In this document: one piece after another, positions 1-10,703 of the stretch
How the letters are laid out: every line of letters starts with the position of its first letter
Numbering within the stretch: the stretch's first letter is position 1
From: Haemaphysalis longicornis
Lineage: Eukaryota; Arthropoda; Arachnida; Ixodida; Ixodidae
Assembly: GCA_013339765.2 (NCBI GenBank)
Contig: CM023457.1
Coordinates: 41,776,144 to 41,840,143 of the forward strand
Reading direction: 5' to 3'
Length of the DNA: 64,000 nucleotides
Notes under the pieces: model-generated
Told to the model about the DNA's origin: nothing
Databases searched by the model: none
Seen by the model: the letters and a program-made list of their open reading frames with translations, nothing else
Position numbers and translations under genes: made by a program

Positions 1-214
1 CATCTCCCCCCTTAACAAGCCGGATAACCCCTTATCCAGAGCTATGGGACTCAATAAAGGCCGGCTGGCGGCATATGGTGTCATAAACGGGCCTGCTCAT
101 TCGCACTAGCCGTTCTGATCTTGCTTGAAAACGTTATAGCAGGGGTTTGGCATTCTCGTGTAACGCAGGCAGAGGGGGTTCAACTATTGATATGAGTACG
201 CACTTTCTCATTAG
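1..214. other. Intron of CLCA locus A, upstream of the first visible exon
   Basis: No coding similarity or repeat is recognised here. It ends in a splice acceptor AG at 213-214, just before an exon of a CLCA-family gene, so I read it as intron. The missing 5' exons of this locus (signal peptide, metallopeptidase domain and von Willebrand domain) should lie left of the window. Confidence 0.5.
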
Positions 215-482
215 GTTGGGAACTGGACGTTGTACATTTCAAGTAGTGCCTCCAAATTAAGAATACGCACTCAACTATGGACCACAGTGACATACACAAA
301 TAACACGGCTGTGGTTCGCTGTGAGGTGCGAAGGACCCTCACCGAGCCCGAGAAAGCCTACGTCTATGCCTGGTTTACGCAAGGCGGCAGAGTGTTCAAG
401 GATGCTGTCGTTGTTGCCGAAGTGACCGCTCCAGAGCCGCTGGACAACTCAACGAAATTTCGCCTGTACGACAATGGCAGAG
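215..482 (+). CDS. CLCA: CLCA-family protein, locus A, exon a (beta-sheet-rich domain)
   Basis: This exon encodes 89 residues plus one base. It matches the region after the von Willebrand domain of calcium-activated chloride channel regulators. It starts VGNWTLYISSSASK, equivalent to the family's VGTWxYxL segment, and ends in FRLYDNGRG, equivalent to the family's LLDNGAG turn. CLCA proteins are secreted or membrane-anchored metalloproteins that self-cleave and modulate calcium-activated chloride currents; that role is family knowledge. The acceptor AG is at 213-214 and the donor GT at 483-484. The exon ends in phase 1, which joins in frame to 1942, giving DNGRG-ADKDPDDGKY. NNT is a possible N-glycosylation site. 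Open reading continues past the donor only by chance. Earlier exons are outside the window, so the start codon is not visible. Confidence 0.85.
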
Positions 483-1941
483 GTGAGGGAAATGGTTGTT
501 TTAAGACCTTTTCCTGCAATGGACATAAATATGCTGATAGTGATGATACGCCAAAACGTATGTACAGCTGGATCATTGCACGCAAGAGGAAGCGCTATAC
601 GGTAGGAGGAAACATAAAAAACAGCTGCAGCTATATGTATACTGTCCGACGCTTTTGCTTATTGATGCTGTGCGTATAACGTAGTGATATGTAATAATAG
701 GTTGATTATATTTGCGATTTGTAATTGCATTTGAAGGCCGAAATGAAAGTGTTATCGAGGTGTGCGCAAACCCAAAAGGTTTAACATAATTCATTTAGTT
801 GAAGCTGCATATTGTATTAAGCATTACGGCACAATAAATGAGTATAGAAAGAGAAAGTTTATTTGCATTACTCCTTCAACTGGGGTATAGCACCTCGGAA
901 AATTTGAGTCGCGGCTGTGAAGCCACAAAAAGTGTGTTTGCGGATATAATGACACAAGCACTTATACTGAATGTCCCTAAAGACTCATTTTGAATTAAGG
1001 CTGTGGAAGTGCTGTAGTACATGCAATTCGATACGGTGTTAACAAAGCCAGCAAAGGCACTGCCTGAGCTCCAGAAAGTGAGTGGGGTTTGGGTTGGGTT
1101 TTTTTAGGCTTGTTCCTACAATCATGCCGAGGCCTTCTCCTTGTTTTATTGTCTTAGGGTGTAGACAAAAGTTTGACATGAATTCAGGCGGTTGTTAAGG
1201 GCTCAAAGTTAGGATAGTTGGTGAAATGATGTAAAAGGTATATTGTTATCGCTGAAAGACCGGGCAGAAACTAGGAATGCACGGGGAAAATGTGGAAGCT
1301 TCAGGTATTTACTTTTGGATATTGGAAGAGAGCTCGTCGATCTGAACTGGTATTGCACACATACTTGTTGAAGTTTTTTATGTGCCGGGGGTCCCATCAA
1401 ACATTTTTTCAGCGCTTGTACTTATAGATAGTCTTTTTACTTTTGCTACATTCGTGAATAGCATCTTCCTTCAACAATTTGCATTTAATTTTGTTAGTCT
1501 TGATAGGACGGGAAATACCCTACGTGATTCTTGATTTCGTTACATATAGTTTCACTTGCCAAGTAAATAAGATCTGCAATGGAGGACATTGGCTTCCGTG
1601 AACTCTGGAGTACTGACTGATGTATTGCATCAAGGGCGATGGTGGAAAGGAAGGTTACTAGAATCGATTGCCGAAATTGGTCAAAGGTGAACTGTACAGT
1701 ACATAAGTGTTAAAAGCAGTGATCACAGCTACATCCTCAAGCATTCCTTGCTCATGGCACAAAAATATATTTATGCTCACTGCGAAAACGGTGCGGTCAA
1801 GTAAATGTGCGGGATCGAAAGGAATTTTGTTGAACCATTTGTGGCTCTAATTTTCATTCACTTGACGCTGTTTTTTAGAGTTCGTCAGCTCACCACGGCC
1901 AGCATTTAGATTTTACACCTGTTGTGTCTACTCTTACATAG
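483..1941. other. Intron of CLCA locus A
   Basis: A 1.46-kb intron between two exons whose phases fit. I see no recognisable gene or transposon in it. The acceptor is AG at 1940-1941. Confidence 0.6.
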
Positions 1942-2091
1942 GCGCTGACAAGGACCCTGATGATGGAAAGTACAGCGGATACTTCAGCACGTTCAGCGGC
2001 AAAGGGAAGTACCATGTTAGGGTTCACGTGCAAACCCAGAACACCACACGACTTGGATTTCCAAGGAGGCCCCACGCCGCCATCGGGTTGG
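1942..2091 (+). CDS. CLCA: CLCA-family protein, locus A, exon b (end of beta-sheet-rich domain)
   Basis: The exon has 150 bases: two bases completing a glycine codon, 49 codons, and one base left over. It encodes ADKDPDDGKYSGYFSTFSGK followed by GKYHVRVHVQ. This corresponds to the conserved CLCA stretch GAGADxxKxDGVYSRYFTxYxxNGRYSLKV. The donor is GTAAGT at 2092. The leftover G joins to GT at 10704, again making glycine, so exons b and c are compatible across an 8.6-kb intron. The reading is intact. No counterpart of this exon is visible in locus B, where it would be expected near the assembly gap. Confidence 0.87.
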
Positions 2092-2809
2092 GTAAGTCTG
2101 TGTACGAGAAACGTTTGAACCTTAAGTCCTTAAATCATCTGCCCTCTAAAGCACTTGCTGAACGACTGCGCAATTTGATGCAAAAAATCCTCCAAGCTTC
2201 CGCCGAGGTAGCCGGTGCGTTGAAGTTTGAGAAGCGAATTGTGCGTCCGCTGGAACTAATAGGGTGTCAAATTAAGTGACGAACACGTGTGTCTAAAACT
2301 GGAGTGGCGCACACGTAAGAAGTGTGATGGTGTACGTGTTATGTGCAGTCCTAGTGCTCAGACTTCCTGACTTCACTCTGCGGTCTTCTCGGGTACCAGA
2401 ATACCGACTTCTCGATGACCTTAATTACTTTGCTGCTTCCGCGTCTGTTGCCAGGTTTCGGATTGGTTAATGGGAGTCGCTCAGAATCGTGTCGCAGTCG
2501 GCTTCGGTCATTGCCATGGCTGTGGCGATTTCCTCCGCCTCCGTGGCGCTCTGGCACGTTGCGCTCGCTGCCGTGGCTATTCGCGTTCTTGCGTTGATCG
2601 TTAGTGCAGCGTATCTGCCTTGGCCGTAGTCCACCCCGTCGACGTATACCGTTCTTGGGTCTTCGACGTGTCCTTCACGATGTGCTTGGCTCTCGTCCTT
2701 CTCCTTTCTCTGTTGTAATGTGGCTGTACGTTCGTCGGTAGGAGACTCACTTGTATGTTTCTGCGCGTTTTTGCGGCAGCTGTTTTCGCGTGGTTCGGTG
2801 TCCTTGGCC
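2092..2809. other. Intron of CLCA locus A, left part
   Basis: Intronic sequence with no recognised gene. Positions 2802-2809 (CCTTGGCC) are the left target-site duplication of the hAT-like element that follows. Confidence 0.5.
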
Positions 2810-3877
2810 TAGAGTACTGCGCGGGCCCGGGCCGGCCCGAAAGCCCGGGCGCGACCCGGCCCGCGGGCCGGGCCGCCCGAAGTCGATTATCGGCGGGCCC
2901 TGCCCGCCGATCATTGCCGTGGGTCCGGGGGTCCGGGCTCAGGCTCAACGCCATGGTCCCGGGCAGGGCTCGGGCTTGAATTCATAGGCGCGGCCGTTAA
3001 TATTTACGACGCGAAGTGTACAAAAGAGCATAAAAATGAATATTCTCAGTTTAATTTTACGCGCTTAACTTTAGTTGTACACATTGTTTTAAAACGTTTT
3101 TTCTTTTTAATGACATTTCATGTACTGCATCTAGATTTTATATTGGTGTATAACATGTCGAAGATACGGTTACAAGGAATTTCCTAGCGGGGACGGAATT
3201 AAGACACCCTAGAGCAGTGCACCTGTATCTATGTACAAATCTTTTAGATGTGGAACCAATCTAAATGCGGCTGCCGTGGTTGGAAATCCAACTCGCAAGC
3301 TAGAGAAGCACCACCGCTTAACAACCACTTCAGGGACAATATTTCAATGCACGTACATACTCGTTGATTCGAATGAGGATAAAAAAAATCCAGCAATACC
3401 AACTTGCGGCTGAGACAACCACGTGAAGTTCCCAAGAGTCTGGTCATCAAAGATGATGGTGTATCGTGTAAGAATACGAGCTATTATTACTCCGATGTGG
3501 CGGGAACTGCAGACGGTGTAACCTAACTACTTGCAGTTATAAACCCCCATTTTCTGCGTTTCAATTCATGACGTGCTTGTACAGACTAGATGCTTCGTTT
3601 GATTTCCCGCTACGAGGACACTGGACCAAATATAATAAACAAATTTTCCTCAGCATCTAAGACTGAGCCCGGTCACACACACGCGGGTCCTCCCTAGGCT
3701 CAAATAAATGACCGAGCCCGGGCCGGGCCTGGGCTTGAAACGACGGACCCGGGCCGAGCCCTGAATGGGCTGACTTCTGAATGCCCAGGCCCGGGCTGGG
3801 CCCGGGCTTGGTGTTACAGGCCCAGGTGAGGCTCGGGCTGGGCTCGGGCCTTAAAATCAGGCCCGTGCAGTGCTCTA
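2810..3877. mobile_element. Non-autonomous hAT-like DNA transposon, copy 1 (1068 bp)
   Basis: The ends are inverted: left TAGAGTACTGCGCGGGCC, right (reverse complement) TAGAGCACTGCACGGGCC. Flanking 8-mers are CCTTGGCC (2802-2809) and CCTTTGCC (3878-3885), a 7/8 match, as expected for the 8-bp duplications made by hAT transposases. Both subterminal regions are very GC-rich with reiterated GGGCCCGGGCCGGGCTCGGG-type sequence, and the middle is AT-rich. No transposase is encoded, so it would have needed one in trans. A related copy lies at 58523-59651 with the same ends and interior. Short open frames inside are GC-repeat artefacts. Confidence 0.85.
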
Positions 3878-3885
3878 CCTTTGCC

Positions 3886-4543
3886 CAGTGTTTCGAGGAT
3901 GGTTCTGCCTGTCTTTTTTGACAATATCTGCTGTCGTTGCACTTCCATTTGTCCTTCGATGAGCGCAGCTACCGTGTTGTGGGTGCCCAGTTGCAGCACT
4001 GTTCTCGTGCTCGTTGACTCGCTCAGGCCTCAGGTACAGGATTTTGTCCAGCAAAATTATGTAACTCAGATGAAGGCAAGTCCCATTGCCGCTACATGAG
4101 TAAACATTCTTTGTTCTTGTTCTTGCTGTGTATCTGACTCTTTACTGATACTATTTCTGCGCGCTTTGCGAGTTTTCTTTCTCTAAATTTGTGTATATAT
4201 ATTTGATACGATGACATTCAGATATTTGTGAGATGACATGAGGGTTCATTTACAAGGCCTGGGTGAGGGCTGTTGCTGAGTGTGATGTCCGAGCCCTGAA
4301 TCCGCCAAAAGCACCTCGTTCTTATCCTCCTCGCCCCGGTCTTCCAACCAGGGGATTTGACTACAATTGAGCCGCTGCCACCTAGTCAGCGCAACATTCA
4401 ATCAGTTAGGAAACGTGACTGTGTGTGCGCGTGTGTGTGCAGTTAGGACAGGGGCGGGCACGTTGAGGAAATACAGAAATATAGGTCGGTGGTCTACATT
4501 GCCAAAGAAGGCATAGCTGTATGGTTAGGCTCTTTTTTTACAA
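3886..4543. other. Intron of CLCA locus A, no gene recognised
   Basis: Nothing recognisable apart from a short GT-rich tract near 4420-4440. Confidence 0.5.
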
Positions 4544-4783
4544 CGGTTAGTAAAGTTAATATTTTTAACTTTACATGAGGTAGAAAGTAGGGAAGAAAAA
4601 TGCGCCCAGAGTGGGGACCGAACCGAGGCCTTTCAGTTTGATCTCAAAAGCTTTTACCAACTCGGCCGAATCGGTAACGCATTCGAGATCAAATCGAAAG
4701 ACCTGGGTTCCGACCCAACTCTGGACGCGTTTTCTCCATTTATTTCCATCTCACGTAAATTTAAAAATAAACTTCACTAACCC
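4544..4783. repeat. Foldback (palindromic) element with tRNA-like sequence
   Basis: The two halves are inverted copies of about 100 bp each. The left arm runs about 4544-4645 and the right arm about 4684-4783, with a spacer of about 38 bp. The arms carry a tRNA-like box B (GGTTCCGACCC on the plus strand near 4707), and the spacer side has a box-A-like stretch (GGCCGAATCGGTAACGC). It could be a tRNA-derived foldback SINE or a MITE that captured tRNA-like sequence. Arm identity is imperfect, so it is not recent. Confidence 0.7.
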
Positions 4784-5339
4784 TAGTGAACAAAAAGCTA
4801 AGCCATACCACAATACCTGATTTAACGTTGTAGACTGCGGCTCATTGAATTAGGACAGAAATAAGGGTTGGCGGTCAAGAAAACCTCTAAAAGCAAACGG
4901 GAGAATGCGGTTGGTTATTGCAACAGATAAATAATTTGGAAAGACAGATAGAAAGTGGATAAAAAAATGGCAGCATCTCCACTCTGTGGATGATGGCGAG
5001 GGTGCGGAGTACGGGGACTCGAAATTACATTCATGATGATGATGTTTTTTGTTTTCTGGCGCAAGGGCAACGAAGGCCAAAGAGCGCCAATACAATGGTT
5101 GTGTCGTTTCTTTTGTAAGATTTTAAGTAAAATAGAAATGTGGTAAGTTACTGCAGGGTGTATAGAGCCCCTTGTTTCAAAAAAAATTCTGGAGTGAGCC
5201 AGATGATTATGACATAAGAGTAAAGAGTGAACGTTCAATCAAAGCTACCCAACTAAGGGGCTTTATCATATGTTGCATGAGATGCCTTTTAAAAATCCAA
5301 TGTCTCCAAAGTAAGCTAACAGACGTTTACTAGGAATGA
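4784..5339. other. Intron, no gene recognised
   Basis: Nothing recognised beyond a short GATGAT tract near 5032-5043. Confidence 0.45.
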
Positions 5340-6310
5340 CGGAATTATCACCTAAAAACAATGATGGATGAAGTGGAATCATTTGAGTGTACTCTTCCCG
5401 GAAATGCTTCTTTCTCGCACTGTGAAGTGCGCACATTCAACGAGAGCATGCATCACTGACAGGCGATGTCCGAGACTTTTGCATCGTGGCGGTGGGGAAG
5501 ATGGGAATGAGTGGCATATGTATGACCCATATGTAGTCTGCACATGTACACTCCACATGTTTTTTTTTTTGTGTAGTAGCTGCTGCATGTTTTCTGCACA
5601 GGTTTTTTTGTGTAGTAGCTGCCAATGTGGGGTTTTATAGTGTGGAGTTTGTTTTCTGTCTGTGTCCCCGTGTTGCCGCCAGCGTTTTGGTAGTGCCTTA
5701 AGGATGAGTGATTTTATGTCAAGATAGGACTGCTGATGGACGTCGATTTCACAGCGGAGTGCTGCTGCGGTGGCGCTCTGGTGAGCGAGCTCATTTCCAG
5801 GAATTCCGCAGTGTCCAGGCACCCAGCACACTATTATGGTCTGTTTTAAAGCACACGCTGGCATTATTTCTTTAATGACCTTGTTCAGTATCGCATTTCT
5901 ACGTTTTTTGCCTGAGCGTAACGCTGTTACAACACGTCTGCGAATATAATGGATTGTTGTGTTTTCGTTTGTGTTATGTGTTCCAGAGTTATTAAAATAG
6001 CATGTGCCTCTGCCGTAAATATACTTGTGTCTCTGTTTAGCGTTCTTGTGCTGAAAAAGTGGGGACCATGTGCCGCAGATGCCACTGCAGTGGAAGACTT
6101 TGAGGCATCCGTATAAAGCAGTGTATGGGTACTTGTATTATAAGTGTAGAAAGTGTTGAAAATGAGTTCTTTGGGTTCGTGTCTTTTGTCAATTTACTTA
6201 AAAGACGCATCACAGATGACAGGGAGCAGACTCCAAGGTGCACTAAACTCGGTGGTGTTTGTTTTGTAGGTGTTGGTCAGGGTGACACCGAGGTCCTCCG
6301 CGTCTGCTCT
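5340..6310 (-). pseudogene. LINE ORF2 fragment: RNase H domain (I-like non-LTR retrotransposon)
   Basis: On the minus strand, frames in this stretch read YTDASKSSTAVASAAHGPHF around 6130-6060, then IFTAEAHAILITLEH around 5990. A separate frame reads VCWVPGHCGIPGNELAHQSA near 5840-5780. These are the D, E and D/H motif blocks of the RNase H domain found at the C-terminus of I-group LINE polyproteins. The domain is spread over more than one frame with stops, so it is dead. It lies in the same orientation as the endonuclease piece at 6501-6815, so both probably come from one insertion that lost its reverse transcriptase part. The related stretch at 37.8-41.0 kb retains endonuclease and reverse transcriptase. 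Confidence 0.75.
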
Positions 6311-6500
6311 CACTCGGAGAGAAAAATTACTCCCACCTCCCCTCGCGGGAACCCCTGTGTAGATGCGACGCATAGAGGGTTCCGTTGTTGTTTCCGTTAG
6401 GTTGATTCTCCCATCGCGTGAACCGTGCCGTGAACCCCCTGCCGCGGCTATGACGCAACGTTGCACGGCTGTGACGCAACACAATCCAACACACACTTGA
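6311..6500. mobile_element. GC-rich MITE-like fragment with GATGCGACGCAT motif
   Basis: It contains TAGATGCGACGCAT near 6360 and a tail with repeated GACGCAACG and CACAATCCAACACA. The same motifs occur at 16646-17106, 51610-52000 and 53570-53806. It interrupts a minus-strand LINE between its endonuclease and RNase H parts. Its exact ends are not resolved. Confidence 0.5.
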
Positions 6501-6815
6501 ATGCCCACAGTTTACTGTCGGCATTAAAGTCGCCCACGAGTGGGAATGGGTCCGGTAGGTGGTTAATTAGGGACTCAAATTCTGGACTACAAAGGCGAAA
6601 GTCAGGAGGAATATATATTGAAGCTACTGTTATTAACCTGTCGGCGATTATTACACGTACAGCAACCACTTCGACGGTTGTGGTCAAAGGAACAAGTTGA
6701 CAGGGAATTGTCTGTTGTATTACTATTGGCGGTGAGCGCGACCACGGGCGGCGCTGCGAAGAGCGCCTCCGTGACTTCGGCTTAGGGATTCTCGCATTTG
6801 TCGTCTGCTTCACTC
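6501..6815 (-). pseudogene. LINE ORF2 fragment: apurinic-type endonuclease domain
   Basis: The minus-strand reading includes VASIYIPPDFRLCSPEFESL and then VGDFNADSKLW, the central (G)DFN block of non-LTR retrotransposon endonucleases. It is truncated on both sides. The left boundary of clear similarity to the second segment (near 40617) falls here. The paralogous copy at 40583-40984 runs on into further LINE sequence, so this one has suffered deletion. Confidence 0.8.
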
Positions 6816-8723
6816 GGGCTCACTCTCCCTGCTGTTTCTTTGCGCTCGGCTGACGTCTGATGTTTGTCCGCACCAGATTTTGCGTGTGCGTAAGTTTTTA
6901 TTATAATATTAGACTTAAAAATGCATGCACTAGCTCAAAGCGCTAGTTAAAGTATAGTTTGGGATACCGCTACGGAAGAAACATTGCCGGCGTCGCCCTA
7001 TTCCTTGCGAAGCCGGCCCTCTGCGGAGCTGGAAGAGTCGGAGCTAGGCGTCAGTTTCTGTATTAAGCAATCTTTCGAACAAAGGGAACAGCCGGCTGCT
7101 AGTAACCGACAACTTCGAAAATACAACACCAAAACAAATTCCAGGCCTTCGGGGCTGTTGGCTTTCGCAGAAGGGCAATTACCGATCCCACGTAATCATA
7201 TGTAAAGTAAAACAGTTTTTGCAACCTTGCAGAACGCTCGAAAGTGTTGTATCGTACCACTTTACGCTGTCATCGCATGAAGGTATGCCGACATGCACTA
7301 TGGGTTGCAAAAACTGTAGACTGAATTCCAAATAACCCACTGTTTGTATAGGCGCGTGTTGGTTTTATACCAGGTTTCTAACCAGTATGGAGGTTTCTTG
7401 AGCAAAACGAGTCACGTCTACGGTAAAGATACAGTACCACTATGGTTGTTCAGAGCTGTAGGGATATTGCGGTACATTCCCAGTAAAATCGGGCTGATTG
7501 GTGGTCGGGGTCCTCAGTCCACGGCAAGAGTGTAAGAGTAATTTTCTGGGTAGAGCAGGATGATTTCTTTACGCCTGGAAGGGTTGGAAAACAATATAAA
7601 GAGTAGCTTGGAAATATTCATCGGTTTAGATTTTTCTAGCCAGAATACCACGCCTTCAACACCGTTATCATGTCATAATTGTTCGGGTTGAGAGCCAGTT
7701 CATTATGATAACGATGGTTACGATGCACATTCCGAGCACAGAAACCGCCTTCGAGTACTCTGGAAAACGTTGTCTCGGGCGCGATCGCGTTGGCGTAGCA
7801 CAAGCTTTCTCATTGTATTTCTATGTGAATAAACAATGCACGCTGCGGATATGCAGCTTCTTGCATGCAGCCATAGCGAAAGCCAATTTGTGAAGAAGGG
7901 AATCTATGCCATACAGCTTGAATAAAATATCCACACGATCTTTGTGAGCCTCCCAAACATCCCTAAACCTAATAATACGACGTTTGTGACTGTGCAGAGA
8001 AATTAACGCGTTGGACACAGAAAAAAATAAAACATTCGTCTGATAGAAGTCAACAACAACAAAACAAATATAGAATACAGCCGCTTTATTTCCTGGGGTG
8101 CGATGCTCGTGTATAGGAGCCCGCTGCTTGGTAGGTATACTGTTGAGTCTTCATAAAAGCATCTCAAAAATACCGTAGGGAAGGAAGCCTACGCATTATG
8201 AATACTTATCGAGGAGCTCTGAGCGCTGAACCTCGCGAATAAGCCAGAAAGGACGATTTAGACTCGATATTCTGGCCGATGCTCTGAAGAAAGTTCTCTC
8301 TCTCTCTCTCTCTCTCGTGTGTTGTAAACCTGTGCGGATACAGCTTGATATTATTCAGAGGTGTCAGAAGCTGGCAAAAATGACTGAATTACCAGAAATA
8401 CGCTTTTTAATGCACTAAAGCACCAAAGCGGACGATTTCTAGCACAGGCACTGATGCCCCTCACAAGCGGAGTGTAGGAGACGACAGCGGCGCGAGTCCC
8501 TAAGCTGACGTCAGAGCCAGGCGGCGCCACTCAAACATATCACCGCCAATAAGAACAGCCTTTCCCATCTTTCCTAAAGACAGAATGGCGCTTCAGAAAG
8601 TTTGTTTGGTTTGGTATGTTTCCTGAAGACATAAGATGGTTGATTAGTTTTTATGAAGAATTTCGTATATGTCATCCAAGCTTTTCATTAATCCCCTGCA
8701 GTTCCATTGTGTAATGCGTTGTA
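6816..8723. other. Intronic DNA shared by both duplicated segments
   Basis: No gene recognised. The stretch aligns by eye almost throughout with about 40985-42860, with scattered substitutions and small indels. Confidence 0.6.
8296..8316. repeat. (CT)n microsatellite
   Basis: About ten CT units. The paralogous site near 42391-42404 has fewer units. Confidence 0.9.
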
Positions 8724-9532
8724 CTACCATAAGTGTTTAAAGAGAGAGGGAAGCGTGTATCGGTGTGTTGCAGACGGGTGTTGCATACTGTGCTCGTACA
8801 TTCGACATTTGAAGCAACGTCGGGTATTTGGGATGTACTCCCTTATCTGACAGTGGACAAACCCGGCTTTGACAGATTCGGGGAGCGTACTACGATCAAA
8901 AGTCAAGATGATGCGTTTGGTTTTGATCTCAGTTCAGTCGCGCCTCATTGTGATACGTCTAACATGAGTCACTCCTTTCTCACGCAAGTCCTCAAGAATA
9001 TCTGCCTCAGTTTCATTTATGAGTTCAGTTTCCGAGAGCACACCTTGGCAGCTGTTGAGGGTTCGGTGAGGTGTTACAGTGATCTGTAAGTCACCCATGC
9101 TTGTCTGTTTTAGAAGGTTAGCAGATTGTTCCTTAGTTCTGACCTCGATAAGCATGTCACCAGATGCAAGTTTCTTTGCGTCATAGTTCTTTCCAACTAT
9201 ATCTTCAATGAACTTGGTGATCAGAAACACAGTATATAAGTTATTGGGGTGGCTTTCTCAGCAGTCTGCATGACTAGGAAACGAGGAAAGTTGTCAGGGG
9301 TGTTGAAAACGCGGTTTGGTAGGGGTTTAAATATTGCTTCGGTGCGGGCCCTTTTCGGGGCCCGATCATTTGGAAGAAATGGTTTATATATTACCATGCG
9401 CCATAGTATAAAGCAGGGGATGGGGTACTTCTTTGACTTTTCCCTGATGGTCAAAGAGGTCCCAGAGCTCCCAGCCTGATAGACAGACAGGGAGCCCATC
9501 GGTCGGAGCTTGACCAGGGCTCCGACGGCCAC
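8724..9532 (-). pseudogene. LINE ORF1 (gag-like, zinc-knuckle type) fragment, segment A
   Basis: Minus-strand frames read PNDRAPKRARTEAIFKPLPN, then FPRFLVMQTAEKATPIT, then a domain with YDAKKLASGDMLIEVRTKEQ and TPHRTLNSCQGVLSE, and finally a first zinc-knuckle start, NTRRCFKCRMYEH. The order matches ORF1 of the plus-strand LINE at 54541-55960, which has FPKFLVMQSDDPQKPLRKVS, then KLPAGDLLVEVQ, then RRCFRCQRYGHT. The reading is broken into several frames. The last part of the zinc-knuckle region, still present in the second segment (43372-43600), is missing here because of a 0.7-kb deletion at about 8781. Confidence 0.8.
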
Positions 9533-9689
9533 CGTTCACGGCTTCTAACCCTTCACCTTTAAACGTCTCGCCACGGTAGGTAGCATCTTAAGTATGGGGT
9601 CTCGGGATACGTGGTGTCGCCACCCACCGTTACCAAGATTACTCAAGGTGCCCCGTGCGGGGGAAATGACATCCATGTTGCGCCCCGAG

Positions 9690-10131
9690 TAACATCCGAT
9701 TTGCGCCCTCACCGTCATTCGATTTGAGCCTTGAGTTGCACCTTGATTGTTCCCTAAATAAAACTGCAACTGACGCCTCAAATCGAATTTCTCTTGATTT
9801 TTGCTTGATGGTGGTGTGCGCACGGACGGACGCGGACAGACGTTGGGAGGTCCTAAGGTACTCCACACCGTTACAGGCGAGAGAGTAAGCCGCTTGACTC
9901 TTGGGTACTAACTCGCGGTCGTAGCCCAATGGGTAAGACGACTGACACAGGCTGGAATCCTGCCGCTTCCTGTGTGATTTTTGCGATTGTAAATGCTATG
10001 CACCCGGACGCGGACGGACATTGTGCGGTCCTAAGGTGCTCCGCACCTAAAAATGCCCGCCTGGTGGGATCCGAACCCACGACCTCTGGAATATGCGTCT
10101 AGTGCGATGACCACTACGCTACCGGCGGGGA
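9690..10131. repeat. tRNA-derived SINE-like composite, segment A
   Basis: Two related units lie in tandem on the plus strand. They share ACGGACGCGGACRGACRTTG followed by GGTCCTAAGGT and a GCTCC/ACTCC motif, near 9823-9865 and 10008-10045. A shortened tRNA-like stretch at about 9919-9975 has GTAGCCCAATGGGTAAGACG as box A and GGCTGGAATCC as box B. At about 10055-10129 the opposite strand shows a fuller tRNA-like head with box B GGTTCGGATCC, a T arm with a good stem and a CCCGCC/GGCGGG acceptor stem. Base 33 is not T, so I do not call it a functional tRNA. The copy at about 44530-44945 is closely similar. Confidence 0.6.
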
Positions 10132-10319
10132 TATTTTCCCTCCACTTTCTGGGGTATTTATGTTCAGGTATTTTTGTTTCCTGCACTTAGGGGTGGTAGC
10201 TAGCGCCACTCCTAGTCGAGGTGAAGGGGGCCTTCTTTTTAACCCCCGAGCCGGGACTCGAGTGTCTACATGTCGAGAGTGGTCGACGGGTTTATATATA
10301 TTTATATATCTATAAATGA

Positions 10320-10476
10320 AAGTAAAGACAGACACATAAGAAAAACATTAAACATAAGTTTACTGATGTTTCAGGAAGAGGACTTCCTTTTTTCAGGTAC
10401 TCTAAAGAAAGTCCTCTTCCTGAAACGTCAGTAAACGTATATTTTAAATGTTTTTTTTTCGTCTAGGTCTTTACTT
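10320..10476. repeat. Foldback element with long hairpin, segment A
   Basis: The ends are inverted (AGTAAAGAC left, GTCTTTACT right). The core is a strong hairpin: GTTTACTGATGTTTCAGGAA onward (from 10358) pairs with its reverse complement ending at about 10435, over about 28 bp with one G-T type mismatch and a loop of about 20 bases. The copy at 45143-45297 retains the structure. Confidence 0.75.
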
Positions 10477-10703
10477 AGCCTATTTTCTCGCGCTCGTTCT
10501 GTGTTTTTTATATTTCCAGAACAGGTGGATCGTACTTCAGCTGTTTGCACATTTCAGGCTACCATTGTTTTGTATCTGCCTTAAACTTTAAACTGCTGCC
10601 GCTATTTGAGAACCAGCTCTCCACTACGCAGTGTTGCTTCCTTGGAGTAAACTTTCACACAACGAGTTTGCATCGTGTTAAACGAAGGATTTTTATTGAA
10701 CAG
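10477..10703. other. Intron 3' end before exon c
   Basis: Intronic sequence ending in TTTTTATTGAACAG at 10703, the splice acceptor of exon c. Confidence 0.6.

Noticed and set aside
2751..2987. GC-rich open frames encoding Pro/Gly/Arg repeats
   Set aside because: They arise from the GGGCCC-type subterminal repeats of the hAT-like element. The same artefact occurs at 58453-58716 and 59531-59650.
10055..10129. Possible tRNA gene on the minus strand
   Set aside because: The T arm and acceptor stem look good, but base 33 is not T, the anticodon stem has a mismatch, and the sequence is part of a duplicated SINE-like composite.
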